From an uncultured Collinsella sp. (GTDB lineage: Bacteria; Actinomycetota; Coriobacteriia; Coriobacteriales; Coriobacteriaceae), in the NCBI GenBank assembly GCA_958427975.1, contig CAUAEH010000015.1:1-40510 (forward strand): a stretch of DNA of 40,510 nucleotides, given 5' to 3'. A model generated the notes under the pieces. That model saw only the letters and a list, made by a program, of their open reading frames with translations, did no database searches and was not told where the DNA came from. A program made the translations under genes and the position numbers. This document shows, piece after piece, positions 1 to 7,626 of this stretch; position 1 is the stretch's first letter, and each line of letters begins with the position of its first letter.

Positions 1-278
1 GCCGCGCGGCAAGGAGATATATTGCCAGACCGGAGGGGCCCCGGGGGCGGGAATCGCGCACTCCATATTTTGTTCACAAATGAATATGTCCCTCAGTCGC
101 GTCCCTGAGGTTATAACTGAAGCATTGGCTTCTGATATTGGCGATGACCAGCTGGTTTATAGGTGTTAAGGCATCGGTCATCTCTGGAGCGCCACTTTAC
201 TCCAAAAGCATCAGCTATTTGTTTCCCGTCGGTAAAAGGCAGGTTTTGTTCGCCAAGCGTTCTTATATATAGACAGAT
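1..278. other. Non-coding stretch at window edge, no supported gene
   Basis: I see no convincing gene here. A minus-strand frame of 69 codons covers 111-320, but it has no clear ribosome binding site and runs into the tRNA-tail repeat, so it is not called. The first 60 bases are very GC-rich, while 60-280 is more balanced. Such a mixed composition beside a tRNA gene fits decayed sequence or an old integration site, which is inference only. Confidence 0.4.
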
Positions 279-457
279 ACGGGTTCGAACCCATGAAAGG
301 GCGACAAAAAAGACGGCCAACCGAAGTTGACCGTCTCGGCAATCTTTGGGTGGGCCGTCAGGGGTTCAGCCTGCTTCGCAGGCGGCCGCTGCGGCGCTTT
401 CTCGCCTTGCGCGCTGCGCTGGCAAACGCTCACGCGTTTACTCAGCTCCGCGCCCCG
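279..457 (-). repeat. Degenerate tandem copy of the tRNA-Lys 3' end, terminator and T-arm
   Basis: This unit of about 178 bp repeats the arrangement that follows the real tRNA-Lys. The T-arm-like ACGGGTTCGAACCCATG at 279-295 matches 458-474 with one change. A terminator hairpin at 305-336 matches the one at 484-513 in design. The 19 bases at 349-367 are identical to the tRNA 3' end at 525-543. Between the tRNA-end copy and the next T-arm are compact hairpins, for example GCCTGCTTCGCAGGC at 369-383 and AAACGCTCACGCGTTT at 424-439. No complete second tRNA is present. It may be a remnant of integration at the tRNA or a product of tandem duplication. Confidence 0.7.
305..336 (-). terminator. Intrinsic terminator in the tRNA-Lys tail copy
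   Basis: Read on the minus strand, GACGGTCAAC-TTCG-GTTGGCCGTC is followed by six T residues. It is a strong hairpin with a UUCG tetraloop and the outer of two such terminators downstream of tRNA-Lys. Confidence 0.75.
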
Positions 458-483
458 ACGGGTTTGAACCCATGTCGCGGCAA

Positions 484-513
484 CAAAAAAGCGACCAACC
501 GGAGTCGATCGCT
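484..513 (-). terminator. Terminator of tRNA-Lys
   Basis: On the minus strand, a nine-pair stem GCGATCGAC/GTTGGTCGC with loop TCCG is followed by six T. It lies just past the tRNA CCA end and is the natural end of the tRNA transcript. Confidence 0.75.
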
Positions 514-523
514 TTCTTTTCTA

Positions 524-599
524 TGGTGGGCCGTCAGGGGTTCGAACCCTGGACCTTGGGATTAAAAGTCCCCTGCTCTGCCAGCTGAGCTAACGGCCC
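524..599 (-). tRNA. tRNA-Lys (anticodon TTT)
   Basis: Read on the minus strand, this 76-nt sequence folds as a standard cloverleaf. The acceptor stem is GGGCCGT/ACGGCCC, the D-arm carries AGCTCAGCTGGCAGAGC, the anticodon loop is CTTTTAA with anticodon TTT, and the T-arm is CAGGGTTCGAACCCTG. The discriminator is A and the terminal CCA is encoded in the DNA. The 19 bases at its 3' end recur 176 bp downstream (see the tail repeat at 279-457). Confidence 0.97.
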
Positions 600-627
600 G
601 CGGGTGGCATTGTACCACGGTCTGGGA

Positions 628-1908
628 CTATTCCCAACTCCATTGGCCGTTCTGGAAAATCACAACTTCACGTCCATCAGGCGTAATGCCCGTAATATCG
701 ATGTCGTCCGTGCCGATCATAAAATCGACGTGCGTGCTCGAGACGTTAACGCCATGCTCCAGGAGCTCCTCCTTGGACATGTCATACCCACCCTCGATGC
801 ATTCGGGGAAACCGACACCTAGCGCGAGATGGCAGCTAGCGTTCTCGTCATAGAGCGTATCGTAGAACAGAACACCACTTTCGCGGATCGGCGTGTTCTT
901 GGAAATGAGCGCGACCTCTCCCAGGTGAGCAGCGCCCTCGTCAGTATCGATGATACTTGCGAGCGTTGCCTTGCCCACGCGGGCGTCGTAGTCCACCACG
1001 CGGCCGCCCTCGAACTTAATCCAAAAATCTTCGACCTTATTGCCGTGATGGATGAGCGGCATGGCCGAGTACACGATACCGTCGGCGCGCATGCGATCGG
1101 GCGAGGTGAAGACTTCCTCGGTGGGAATGTTGGGGAAGAAGGGGTGCCCATCGGGCGTCTTGCCCTTGCCGCCGGCCCACTCGTGACCTTTCGTCATGCC
1201 AATCGTCAGATCGGTTCCATTTGCCGCGGTGTAATGCAGGTAGTCGAAACGATTGTCGTTCAGGAAACGCAGGTTCTTTTCGAATGCGGCGTCATGGAGT
1301 TCCCAGTCGCTCTCTGGGTCCTGGCCATCGGCGCGCGCGGTGTGCAGAATCGCATTCCACAGCTTATAGATTGCAACCTCGTCGGCGTCTCCCGGGAACA
1401 CTTCGTGCGCCCAAGCCACGACCGGAGCGCCGGCGATGCACCACGGATTGATGTTGTAATCCAGTCCACGGCGGAAAACTTTGCACTGCGTATTCCTCGC
1501 CTTTGATGCCGCGGCCGGCTTGGCTGGATCGATGCCCTTGAGGGCCGCAGGATCCGCACCCTCGATAAAGACAAAGCAGGCACCATCCTGGGCCAGGGAA
1601 TCCAGCTGCATGCGCTTCCACTCGGGCGTCTGCTCAAAATAGCTTTTCTCGACATGCTCGTACGTGAGCCTCGTCACGGCATCATCGGCCCAAATGACCG
1701 TCACGTGGCCGGCGCCGGCAGCATAGGCCTCCGCGACCACCACGCGCGCAAACGGCGCGCACTCGACCGGAGACTGAACGACGACCTCCTGGCCGGGCTT
1801 GACGTTTACGCCCTTGCGGACGACCAGGCGCGCGTAGTTTTTAATCTTGGGCTCCAGGGCCTTCATGCCCTCCAGAGCCTCTTCGACCGTCAGGGCAGCT
1901 CGAATCAT
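628..1908 (-). CDS. M29 family (AmpS/PepS-type) metallo-aminopeptidase
   Basis: The 426-residue protein resembles the M29 aminopeptidases, cytoplasmic dimers that use two metal ions to remove N-terminal residues from peptides. The family's C-terminal metal-binding signatures are all present: NIPTEEVFTSP (about 260-270), HLGEVALI (Glu about 331), YDENASCH (His about 360) and STHVDFMIG (His393, Asp395). Length is typical for the family. The frame opens four codons earlier at 1920, but GGAG lies six bases before the ATG at 1908, so translation most likely starts there (MIRAALTVEE). A terminator at 1937-1967 separates it from the membrane-protein gene upstream, so it probably has its own promoter in a very short gap. 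The role is likely peptide turnover; substrate preference cannot be read from the sequence. Confidence 0.92.
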   Translation of the reverse strand: MIRAALTVEEALEGMKALEPKIKNYARLVVRKGVNVKPGQEVVVQSPVECAPFARVVVAEAYAAGAGHVTVIWADDAVTRLTYEHVEKSYFEQTPEWKRMQLDSLAQDGACFVFIEGADPAALKGIDPAKPAAASKARNTQCKVFRRGLDYNINPWCIAGAPVVAWAHEVFPGDADEVAIYKLWNAILHTARADGQDPESDWELHDAAFEKNLRFLNDNRFDYLHYTAANGTDLTIGMTKGHEWAGGKGKTPDGHPFFPNIPTEEVFTSPDRMRADGIVYSAMPLIHHGNKVEDFWIKFEGGRVVDYDARVGKATLASIIDTDEGAAHLGEVALISKNTPIRESGVLFYDTLYDENASCHLALGVGFPECIEGGYDMSKEELLEHGVNVSSTHVDFMIGTDDIDITGITPDGREVVIFQNGQWSWE

Positions 1909-1936
1909 GTGCCACTCCATCTATCTATAGAACAGT

Positions 1937-1967
1937 AAAAAGGCGCGCCGCAAAAACGACGCGCCTT
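1937..1967 (-). terminator. Terminator after the purC-membrane protein pair
   Basis: On the minus strand, AAGGCGCG...CGCGCCTT forms a GC-rich stem around a T-rich loop and ends in a run of T. It lies between the stop of the membrane-protein gene at 1998 and the aminopeptidase start at 1908. Confidence 0.7.
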
Positions 1968-1997
1968 ATATCTTAGCGATAAGTATGTATGCAAACG

Positions 1998-2573
1998 CTA
2001 CTTCTTCTTGGAGTCCTTCTTGTCCTCCTCGGCAGCCGCGCGCTCAATAAGAGCGTTGAGCTTGTTCTCGGACATGCCCTCGGCCTGCGCGCGGTACATG
2101 TTGCGCAAGGGACGAATACGAGCGAAGTCATAGATAAAGTCGCCCAAAATGATGACGTAGGACAAAACAATGCCGACCATCTGGACAGGGCTGGACACCA
2201 TGCCAGCGGGAGCGAAGTACAGCGAGGCCCAAATTGCCACGACGAGCACCATGCCAATAGCGAGCACAATCCACCAGATGCGACGGCGCTTGGTGTAGTC
2301 CTCGTCCTGCTTGAGGAGGATATTCGACACCGTATAGATGCGGTCCTCCTTGGCGCGCTGCTTAGCCTTGCGGGCGCGCTTCTCCTCTTTAGAGAGGCCC
2401 TCGAGGCTCTCGCCCTTCTCGAACTCTTTGCGGCGTGCCTTAGACGAAGCCGGCACGACGCGAACGGAGCTCGCTGCTTGGCGGGCGGGCTTAGCAGATG
2501 CGGCAGACTTGCGCGCAACCCCGGTAACTTCGTGGGATTGCGTGCGCTTGTTCGTGGCGCTACGGGTACTCAC
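1998..2573 (-). CDS. Two-TM membrane protein with basic N-terminal tail, unknown function
   Basis: The 191-residue protein has a long Lys/Arg/Ala/Ser-rich cytoplasmic N-terminus (1-95), two hydrophobic segments (about 99-122 and 128-148) and a charged C-terminal tail ending DKKDSKKK. The segment KEEKRARKAKQRAKEDR is probably a charged helix. I do not recognise a catalytic motif. The start is a GTG at 2573 that directly abuts the purC stop codon (TAAGTG), with GGAG nine bases upstream inside purC, so it is probably translated by coupling to purC. No link to purine synthesis is apparent. It may be a lineage-specific envelope protein; similar small proteins with a basic tail and paired TM segments are common in actinobacteria. 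Confidence 0.75.
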   Translation of the reverse strand: MSTRSATNKRTQSHEVTGVARKSAASAKPARQAASSVRVVPASSKARRKEFEKGESLEGLSKEEKRARKAKQRAKEDRIYTVSNILLKQDEDYTKRRRIWWIVLAIGMVLVVAIWASLYFAPAGMVSSPVQMVGIVLSYVIILGDFIYDFARIRPLRNMYRAQAEGMSENKLNALIERAAAEEDKKDSKKK

Positions 2574-3461
2574 TTATGCGTTCTCCTTCATGCTTGTGAA
2601 CTGGGAGCCCGTGATGATCTGGAAGGCCTCGCGATAGCGCTCGGACGTGCCATCGATGACCTCGGCGGGCAGGTGCGGGGTCTCCCCCGTCATATCCCAG
2701 TTGGCCTTGAGCCAATTGCGGACGAATTGCTTGTCGTAGCTAGGCTGGATCTTGCCCTCCTCGTAGCTGGCAGCAGGCCAGAAACGGCTGGAGTCGGGCG
2801 TGAGACACTCGTCGATCAGCGTGACCTTGCCATCGATGACACCAAACTCGAACTTGGTGTCGGCAATGATGATGCCACGGGTCGCGGCGTACTCGGCAGC
2901 AGCCTTGTAGATCTTGAGGGAAAGGTCGCGAATCTGCGTGGCGATGTCCTCGCCCACGATCTCGCAGCAACGCTCGAACGAGATGTTCTCGTCGTGGTCA
3001 CCGATCACGGCCTTCGTGGACGGCGTGAACAGCGGCTCAGGAAGCTTGGAAGCCTCGGTCAGGCCCTCAGGCAGCTGGATGCCGCAGACGGTGCCGTTCT
3101 CGTCGTAGGTCTTCTTGCCCGAACCGGTCAGATAGCCGCGGACGATGCACTCGATAGGAATCGTCTGGGCCTTCTTAACCAGCATGGCGCGGCCAGCGAG
3201 GTAGTCACGATACTCAGCAAACTCCTCGGGGAAATCCGCCGGGTCGATGGAAACGAGATGGTTGGGGACGATGTCGGCAAACTTATCGAACCAGAATGCC
3301 GAGATGCGATTGAGTACCTCTCCCTTAAACGGAATCTCGTCGGGAAGAATGAAGTCGAACGCAGAAATGCGGTCGGTGGCGACCATCAGCAGGTTTTCAC
3401 CGGCATCGTAAATATCACGAACCTTGCCACGGGAATCCGGACGACGCTCCATCGTTGTCAC
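2574..3461 (-). CDS. purC: Phosphoribosylaminoimidazole-succinocarboxamide synthase
   Basis: SAICAR synthetase joins CAIR and aspartate using ATP in de novo purine synthesis. The N-terminal GKVRDIYDAG is the family's nucleotide-binding start. ATDRISAFDFILPDEIPFKG and the later IIADTKFEFG and DECLTPDSSRFWP are the conserved family signatures. The frame opens at 3470, but AAGGAG at 3470-3475 overlaps that codon. The GTG at 3461 has ideal eight-base spacing and gives 295 residues (MTTMERRPDS), close to the usual length. It is followed without a gap by a membrane-protein gene. purB lies 4 kb away on the same strand, but the two are not in one operon. Confidence 0.95.
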   Translation of the reverse strand: MTTMERRPDSRGKVRDIYDAGENLLMVATDRISAFDFILPDEIPFKGEVLNRISAFWFDKFADIVPNHLVSIDPADFPEEFAEYRDYLAGRAMLVKKAQTIPIECIVRGYLTGSGKKTYDENGTVCGIQLPEGLTEASKLPEPLFTPSTKAVIGDHDENISFERCCEIVGEDIATQIRDLSLKIYKAAAEYAATRGIIIADTKFEFGVIDGKVTLIDECLTPDSSRFWPAASYEEGKIQPSYDKQFVRNWLKANWDMTGETPHLPAEVIDGTSERYREAFQIITGSQFTSMKENA

Positions 3462-3570
3462 GTGAGTCACTCCTTACCTAAATACGACAGAAATGCGGGT
3501 TCTTTCCCGCATGTTTTCGCAAACTCGGAGCGGCAGGGACGCGGCCCCTCCTTCACCGAATAGCGAAAAG

Positions 3571-5136
3571 CTAGTGCTCCATTGTAGTAGATGCCGCGTC
3601 CGCCGTGTGCTCGCGGGGCAGATGAATTGTAAAAGTCGTACCCTTTCCAAGCTCCGACTCCACGGATATGTAGCCATGGTGACGCTCGACGATCTGCTTG
3701 GTCACGGCGAGGCCAACGCCCAGGCCGCCAGCTTCGCGGGCGCGGCTGGCATCGGCGCGCCAAAACCGCCCGAAGATGCGCGACAGATCGTCCTTGGCAA
3801 TACCGATGCCGGTATCAGAAACGGCAATGCTGACGTGCTTGCGGTCACTGAGCACCGACACCACGACCCAACCGCCCTCGGGGGTGTAGCGCATGGCGTT
3901 GCTCATGAGGTTGATAACACATTGCGTGATCATGTCGGGATCGGCCTCGACGACATCGTCGTGCCCCTGGGTCTCGTCCGCAAAACGCAGGCGCAGATCG
4001 CGGTCGACAAACAGGCGCTCCTGGGCATTAACGATGGAACGCACGAAAGGAACCATGTCCACCGGCTCAAGGTTGAGCGGAGCCGTGCTGTTTTCCATGC
4101 GCGACAGGTCGAGCATCTGCTGCACCAGACGAGCCAGGCGACGCGTCTCGGAAGCAACGGTTTCCAAATGCTCATCGTCGGTGGGATACACGCCATCCTG
4201 CATGGCCTCGACCGTTGCGAGCATGGCCATAAGCGGCGTGCGAAGCTCGTGTGCAACGTCTGAGGTCAGGCGCTTCTCGTGTTTCATATCCTTCTCGAGC
4301 GAAGTGGCCATCTCATCGAAGGTCTCACCCAGCTGATCGATCTCGTCATCACCGCGCAGTCCCGTGCGAGCCGACAGGTCGCCGTCACGGATTTGCTTTG
4401 CGGTACTGGTGATGCGATGAATCGGCTTGGTGAGCATGCGCGACACGAGCGATCCGATAACGACCGAAATGCAGATTGCAACAACCGCGGCGAGGGCCAT
4501 GGCGTTAAAGGTCTTCTCCCTAAACGCAGAGTCCGCCTTGGTGAGCAGAGCGTCGGAGCCGATGGCCCACAGCTTTACCTGTCCGACATGCTCGCCGGAA
4601 GACGTTACAATCTCGACGTTAGCAACGCTATCGGAGTCGGTTGGAGCAGACGAGACCGGGCTATGCGATGCCCTCTTGCCGCTCGTGTCGTCGGTCGTAG
4701 CCTGGTTTTCGCGTACATCGGCGGTGGCGCTTGCCGAGGGCCAGGAATCGTCATAAACGATCACGCCCTTTTTATTGACGACCTGCATACCCAGATCGTC
4801 GGAAACCAAACTCGACGTTGCGACCGTGCGCAGTTCTCCCGCGGTCCAAGAGCCGTTTTCCTCATATGAGGCTGCCAACTTCTCGGCAGCGGAATTTGCG
4901 ATTTCGACGATATTGGAGCGTGTGTAATCCGAAAAGACCGTGCCCCACACAACAGAGACAACGCCCACCAGCACCAATACCGTCATGAGCGATGTCAGAG
5001 CAAAAGCAAGTGCCATGCGCGAGGGATAGCTCATCGTTGGCCGTGAATCGGAACGAGGCGTGTTCCAACTAGCCTTGGAACCCGCCTCGCTCTCCTGCTT
5101 GTGCTTTTGTCCGATTTCAAAGCGCGCAGGTGTCAT
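3571..5136 (-). CDS. Sensor histidine kinase (HAMP, HisKA, HATPase)
   Basis: The 521-residue membrane sensor kinase has TM1 at about 41-66, an extracellular region at about 68-208 with a low-complexity Ser/Thr/Asp stretch near 135-172, TM2 at about 211-232, a HAMP linker, then the HisKA helix with phospho-acceptor His296 in VAHELRTP. The ATPase domain carries the N-box Asn413 in NLMSNAMRYTP, DTGIG at 441-445 and GLGVGLA at 471-477, so it should be active. It begins 11 bp after the stop of the response-regulator gene and is clearly its partner. The extracytoplasmic domain resembles the variable sensor domains of BaeS/PhoR-like kinases, but no ligand can be named. A start further in (MSYPSRM, residue 35) is possible because the ribosome binding site before 5136 is only moderate. 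Confidence 0.93.
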   Translation of the reverse strand: MTPARFEIGQKHKQESEAGSKASWNTPRSDSRPTMSYPSRMALAFALTSLMTVLVLVGVVSVVWGTVFSDYTRSNIVEIANSAAEKLAASYEENGSWTAGELRTVATSSLVSDDLGMQVVNKKGVIVYDDSWPSASATADVRENQATTDDTSGKRASHSPVSSAPTDSDSVANVEIVTSSGEHVGQVKLWAIGSDALLTKADSAFREKTFNAMALAAVVAICISVVIGSLVSRMLTKPIHRITSTAKQIRDGDLSARTGLRGDDEIDQLGETFDEMATSLEKDMKHEKRLTSDVAHELRTPLMAMLATVEAMQDGVYPTDDEHLETVASETRRLARLVQQMLDLSRMENSTAPLNLEPVDMVPFVRSIVNAQERLFVDRDLRLRFADETQGHDDVVEADPDMITQCVINLMSNAMRYTPEGGWVVVSVLSDRKHVSIAVSDTGIGIAKDDLSRIFGRFWRADASRAREAGGLGVGLAVTKQIVERHHGYISVESELGKGTTFTIHLPREHTADAASTTMEH

Positions 5137-5147
5137 ATGTGATTTCC

Positions 5148-5870
5148 CTATTTCTCGTCCGACTTATCGGTCTTGGCCGGAGCCTCGAAGCGATAGCCGA
5201 CACCATGGACGGTGTAGAGCCACTTGGGCTTCTTGGGATCATCGCCCAGCTTGGCGCGAAGATTCTTCACGTGGCTATCGATGGTGCGCTCATAGCCCTC
5301 AAAGTCATACCCGAGCACTTTCTCGACCAGCTCCATGCGGTTATACACACGGCCGGGATGGCGGGCAAGCGTGGTGAGCAGCTTGAACTCGGAAGCCGTC
5401 AGATCGACTTCCTTGCCCTCGACCAAGATCTTGTGGCCCGAGATATCGATGACCAGATCGCCGAAGTCGAGCACCTCGACGGCGGGCTCGTCGGCCTGAT
5501 GGGCACGGCGGAACAGAGCACGAACGCGGGCGACGAGCTCGCGCGGCGAGAACGGCTTAATCAGATAGTCGTCGGCGCCGAGCTCAAGACCGATAATACG
5601 GTCCTCGATCTCGCCCTTAGCCGTCAGCATGATGATGGGGACATCCGAGGTATCGCGAATGGTGCGGCAAACGCGCTCGCCGGGGATCTTGGGGAGCATA
5701 AGGTCGAGCACGACCAGGTCGAACTGATGCTTCTCGAACTCCTCGATCGCGGACTGGCCGTCGCCGACGCCCACAACCCAGTAGCCTTCGCGCTCGAGAT
5801 AGGCAGCGACGGCGTCACGGATTGCCTTCTCATCCTCGACCAGCAGAATCTTTTTTGCATCTGAAGCCAT
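5148..5870 (-). CDS. OmpR/PhoB-family response regulator
   Basis: The 240-residue regulator has an N-terminal receiver with the acidic pair in VEDE (Glu12, Asp13), phospho-acceptor Asp56 in VVLDLMLP, Thr83 in MLTA and Lys105 in IKPFSPRE. The C-terminal winged helix (about 130-230) includes LTASEFKLL, RTIDSHVKNLRAKLGDD and YTVHGVGYRF, typical of OmpR/PhoB DNA-binding domains. The frame opens at a TTG (5891), but the ATG at 5870 gives the canonical N-terminus MASDAKKILLVEDE, and a G-rich ribosome binding site precedes it. It is followed by the histidine kinase gene in the same operon. Regulated genes are unknown; the adjacent lipoprotein gene upstream is a possible but unproven target. Confidence 0.94.
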   Translation of the reverse strand: MASDAKKILLVEDEKAIRDAVAAYLEREGYWVVGVGDGQSAIEEFEKHQFDLVVLDLMLPKIPGERVCRTIRDTSDVPIIMLTAKGEIEDRIIGLELGADDYLIKPFSPRELVARVRALFRRAHQADEPAVEVLDFGDLVIDISGHKILVEGKEVDLTASEFKLLTTLARHPGRVYNRMELVEKVLGYDFEGYERTIDSHVKNLRAKLGDDPKKPKWLYTVHGVGYRFEAPAKTDKSDEK

Positions 5871-5922
5871 AACACGGCCCCCCTGTCTCAATTAGCTAAG
5901 AACAAGCCCATTTTAACGCACC

Positions 5923-5972
5923 TGAGCCCGCCAGATGCCGCTATGACGCGGCAGCTCGGCGGGCGGTACTCA
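5923..5972. other. Long two-helix hairpin between lipoprotein and regulator genes
   Basis: TGAGCCCGCC pairs with GGCGGGC...ACTCA, and an inner TGCCGC-TATGAC-GCGGCA helix sits inside. On the minus strand it lies downstream of the lipoprotein gene and 53 bp upstream of the regulator start. No T-run follows, so it could be a factor-assisted terminator, an mRNA stabiliser, or a structured leader for the regulator. Confidence 0.5.
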
Positions 5973-6023
5973 CAATTACAACGCGTTTATTCCCCTGTTG
6001 GCGCCTTTTTAACCCCTCTAAGC

Positions 6024-7235
6024 TTAAAGAGAGAATAGGCGTGCAGTGACCGTCTCTGGTATACCCTGGCTGTTGCGCACCGTGGCGTACGTAAGGAATG
6101 AGTCCGATTTTCCCGCCGTAGCTGGATAATCGCCATACTCCAAAGCGCGGTCGGGCGACAGCAGCGAGCCATAGGTCTTGGCAGAGGTGTCGATCAGGAA
6201 ATGCGACGCCTGTACCTTAACAAGGTATTTATTCTTCTTGCCAGCCGCACATGCGAGCGGCTCGCGTGACAGGAAGAGGTACGGCCCTCCCTCATTACCG
6301 ATATACGTGCCCATATTGCCCAGGCTGCCCACGCCACTATAGGCCGCCTCGATAGAAAACACGAAGGTATCGCCCATATATACGGCCTCGAAAGGCGAAA
6401 CTGACGAAGGAAGGACCAACTGGGCACGCTTGGTGTTGTTGCCGTCGGTCAGATCGATTGCCGTTATGCCGTAGTAGACGCCCTCGTCGTTGCGGACACG
6501 CGGCGAGATGGTCAAAATGCCGTCGCTCGCGCGCGGGGCCGATGCAAAGCGGCCCGTCGATTTCCAAATTGTCTCGGCCTTGGATTCATCAAGCGAGCGA
6601 CGATAGCAAAACGAATCGCTACTCGTTTTATTGCCACCTGCCGAGGGCATTTTATACCAGATGACTGATGACCCGAACGCCGTAAACAGCGGCGGATCAT
6701 AGTCCTTGCCACCTCGATCGAGCTCAACCACGTCGCCAGAGAGCGAAGCGCCCGACAGATTTTGACCGTAGAGCTTCCACGATGAATTGGCAAAGTTCAT
6801 CTCAACCCACGCGAATACGCTGTCGCCGGCACGGACATCGTAGAATGCATATCCCGTGCCCTCGATAGGATCCTCGATTAATGTGGTAAGCGAGCCATCG
6901 CCCAGGTTGAGCACACCGAGTGTGTTGGCGTGCAGTGCCGATGCGGGCGCCATCATCGCCGCGGCGTAATCGCCGTCGCAGTAGTACAGCAGCGTACCCA
7001 GAGGCAGCGTCCATGACGCCGCCGGCTCAAGATCGATGTCGACTGCCTCGTACTCATCCGTAATCGAGATGATTTTGGAATCATCCTTGATAACCTGCGG
7101 CTCGCCGGCGGCATCATCGCTGGTGCCCGTTTTTTTCGAGCATCCGGCAAGCACCGTGGCAGCGCCCGCGGCAGCCCCACCGAGTACAAAGCCGCGACGC
7201 GATATTCCGTTCTTGATGTGATCGGCGATACCCAT
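6024..7235 (-). CDS. Tat-type lipoprotein, likely beta-propeller, unknown function
   Basis: The 403-residue protein begins with a twin-arginine signal, SRRGF at residues 12-16, then a short hydrophobic stretch and the lipobox LAGC with lipidated Cys32. This predicts folded export by Tat and anchoring on the outer face of the membrane. The mature part has repeated beta-rich stretches such as GVLNLGDGSLTTLIED and GITAIDLTDGNNTKRAQLVL, consistent with a beta-propeller sensor or scaffold, although no family is recognised. The start ATG overlaps the stop of the TSCPD gene (TAATG), so the two are translationally coupled. Possible roles are envelope stress sensing or binding a polymer. It lies next to a two-component system, which is suggestive only. 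Confidence 0.82.
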   Translation of the reverse strand: MGIADHIKNGISRRGFVLGGAAAGAATVLAGCSKKTGTSDDAAGEPQVIKDDSKIISITDEYEAVDIDLEPAASWTLPLGTLLYYCDGDYAAAMMAPASALHANTLGVLNLGDGSLTTLIEDPIEGTGYAFYDVRAGDSVFAWVEMNFANSSWKLYGQNLSGASLSGDVVELDRGGKDYDPPLFTAFGSSVIWYKMPSAGGNKTSSDSFCYRRSLDESKAETIWKSTGRFASAPRASDGILTISPRVRNDEGVYYGITAIDLTDGNNTKRAQLVLPSSVSPFEAVYMGDTFVFSIEAAYSGVGSLGNMGTYIGNEGGPYLFLSREPLACAAGKKNKYLVKVQASHFLIDTSAKTYGSLLSPDRALEYGDYPATAGKSDSFLTYATVRNSQGIPETVTARLFSL

Positions 7236-7498
7236 TAGGCGATCTCGGTGCGAGCGGCCTCGATAGCGCGTGTAAGCTGGTCGGCGCAGGAGGTCTTTTT
7301 CATACCGCAGGTATTACCGGCGAGAACCTCGATTACGCGATCGGCAGGAGCGCCCTCGACCAGCTTGGAGATAGCCTTGAGATTGCCGTCGCAGCCGCCG
7401 GTAAACTCAACGCCTATCACCTTGTTGCCGTCATCGGAAAGGTCAAGGTGAATATTGCGAGCACACACGCCCTGAGGCTTGTAATCAAACGAAATCAT
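7235..7498 (-). CDS. TSCPD domain protein (TIGR03905-like)
   Basis: The 87-residue protein has the cysteine-rich features of the stand-alone TSCPD family: VEFTGGCDGN, then GNTCGMKKTSCADQL. TSCPD domains are otherwise found at the C-terminus of some B12-dependent ribonucleotide reductases, where they are thought to bind metal. The short free-standing version has no established function. The start at 7498 has GAGGGG five bases upstream. Its stop overlaps the start of the lipoprotein gene by one base, giving a two-gene operon. The cysteines could bind Zn or Fe-S (inference). Confidence 0.85.
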   Translation of the reverse strand: MISFDYKPQGVCARNIHLDLSDDGNKVIGVEFTGGCDGNLKAISKLVEGAPADRVIEVLAGNTCGMKKTSCADQLTRAIEAARTEIA

Positions 7499-7532
7499 GC
7501 GATCCCCTCTCAGAATGTTATTCGAGACGACT

Positions 7533-7559
7533 ATTATCCCCGTCTTTCCCTAAATGCAA
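7533..7559 (-). promoter_or_regulatory. Possible promoter of the TSCPD-lipoprotein operon
   Basis: On the minus strand TTGCAT (7554-7559) and GATAAT (7533-7538) are 15 bp apart, 34 bp before the TSCPD start codon. The spacing is slightly short, so this is a weak assignment. Confidence 0.3.
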
Positions 7560-7562
7560 CGA

Positions 7563-7600
7563 GGCGCTTTGCCGGCAACACACATTACCAGCAAAGCGCC
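7563..7600 (-). terminator. Hairpin after purB, probable terminator
   Basis: GGCGCTTTGC...GCAAAGCGCC is a ten-pair stem with a 12-18 base loop, 27 bp past the purB stop. There is no clean T-run on the minus strand, so termination may be inefficient or factor-aided. Confidence 0.55.
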
Positions 7601-7626
7601 CTAAAAAGCTAACGTTATGCCCGAAC

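Noticed and set aside
111..320. A 69-codon minus-strand frame near the window start
   Set aside because: It starts inside the tRNA-tail repeat terminator, has no ribosome binding site and shows no similarity I recognise. It could be a gene fragment but cannot be supported.
1989..3563. A 524-codon open frame on the plus strand opposite purC and the membrane-protein gene
   Set aside because: Shadow of two minus-strand genes, without motif or ribosome binding site.
3571..5870. A named two-component system such as PhoPR or VanRS
   Set aside because: The kinase and regulator have family motifs, but the sensor domain is variable and no target is visible. No van genes are nearby and ddl looks like a normal D-Ala enzyme, so no specific name is given.
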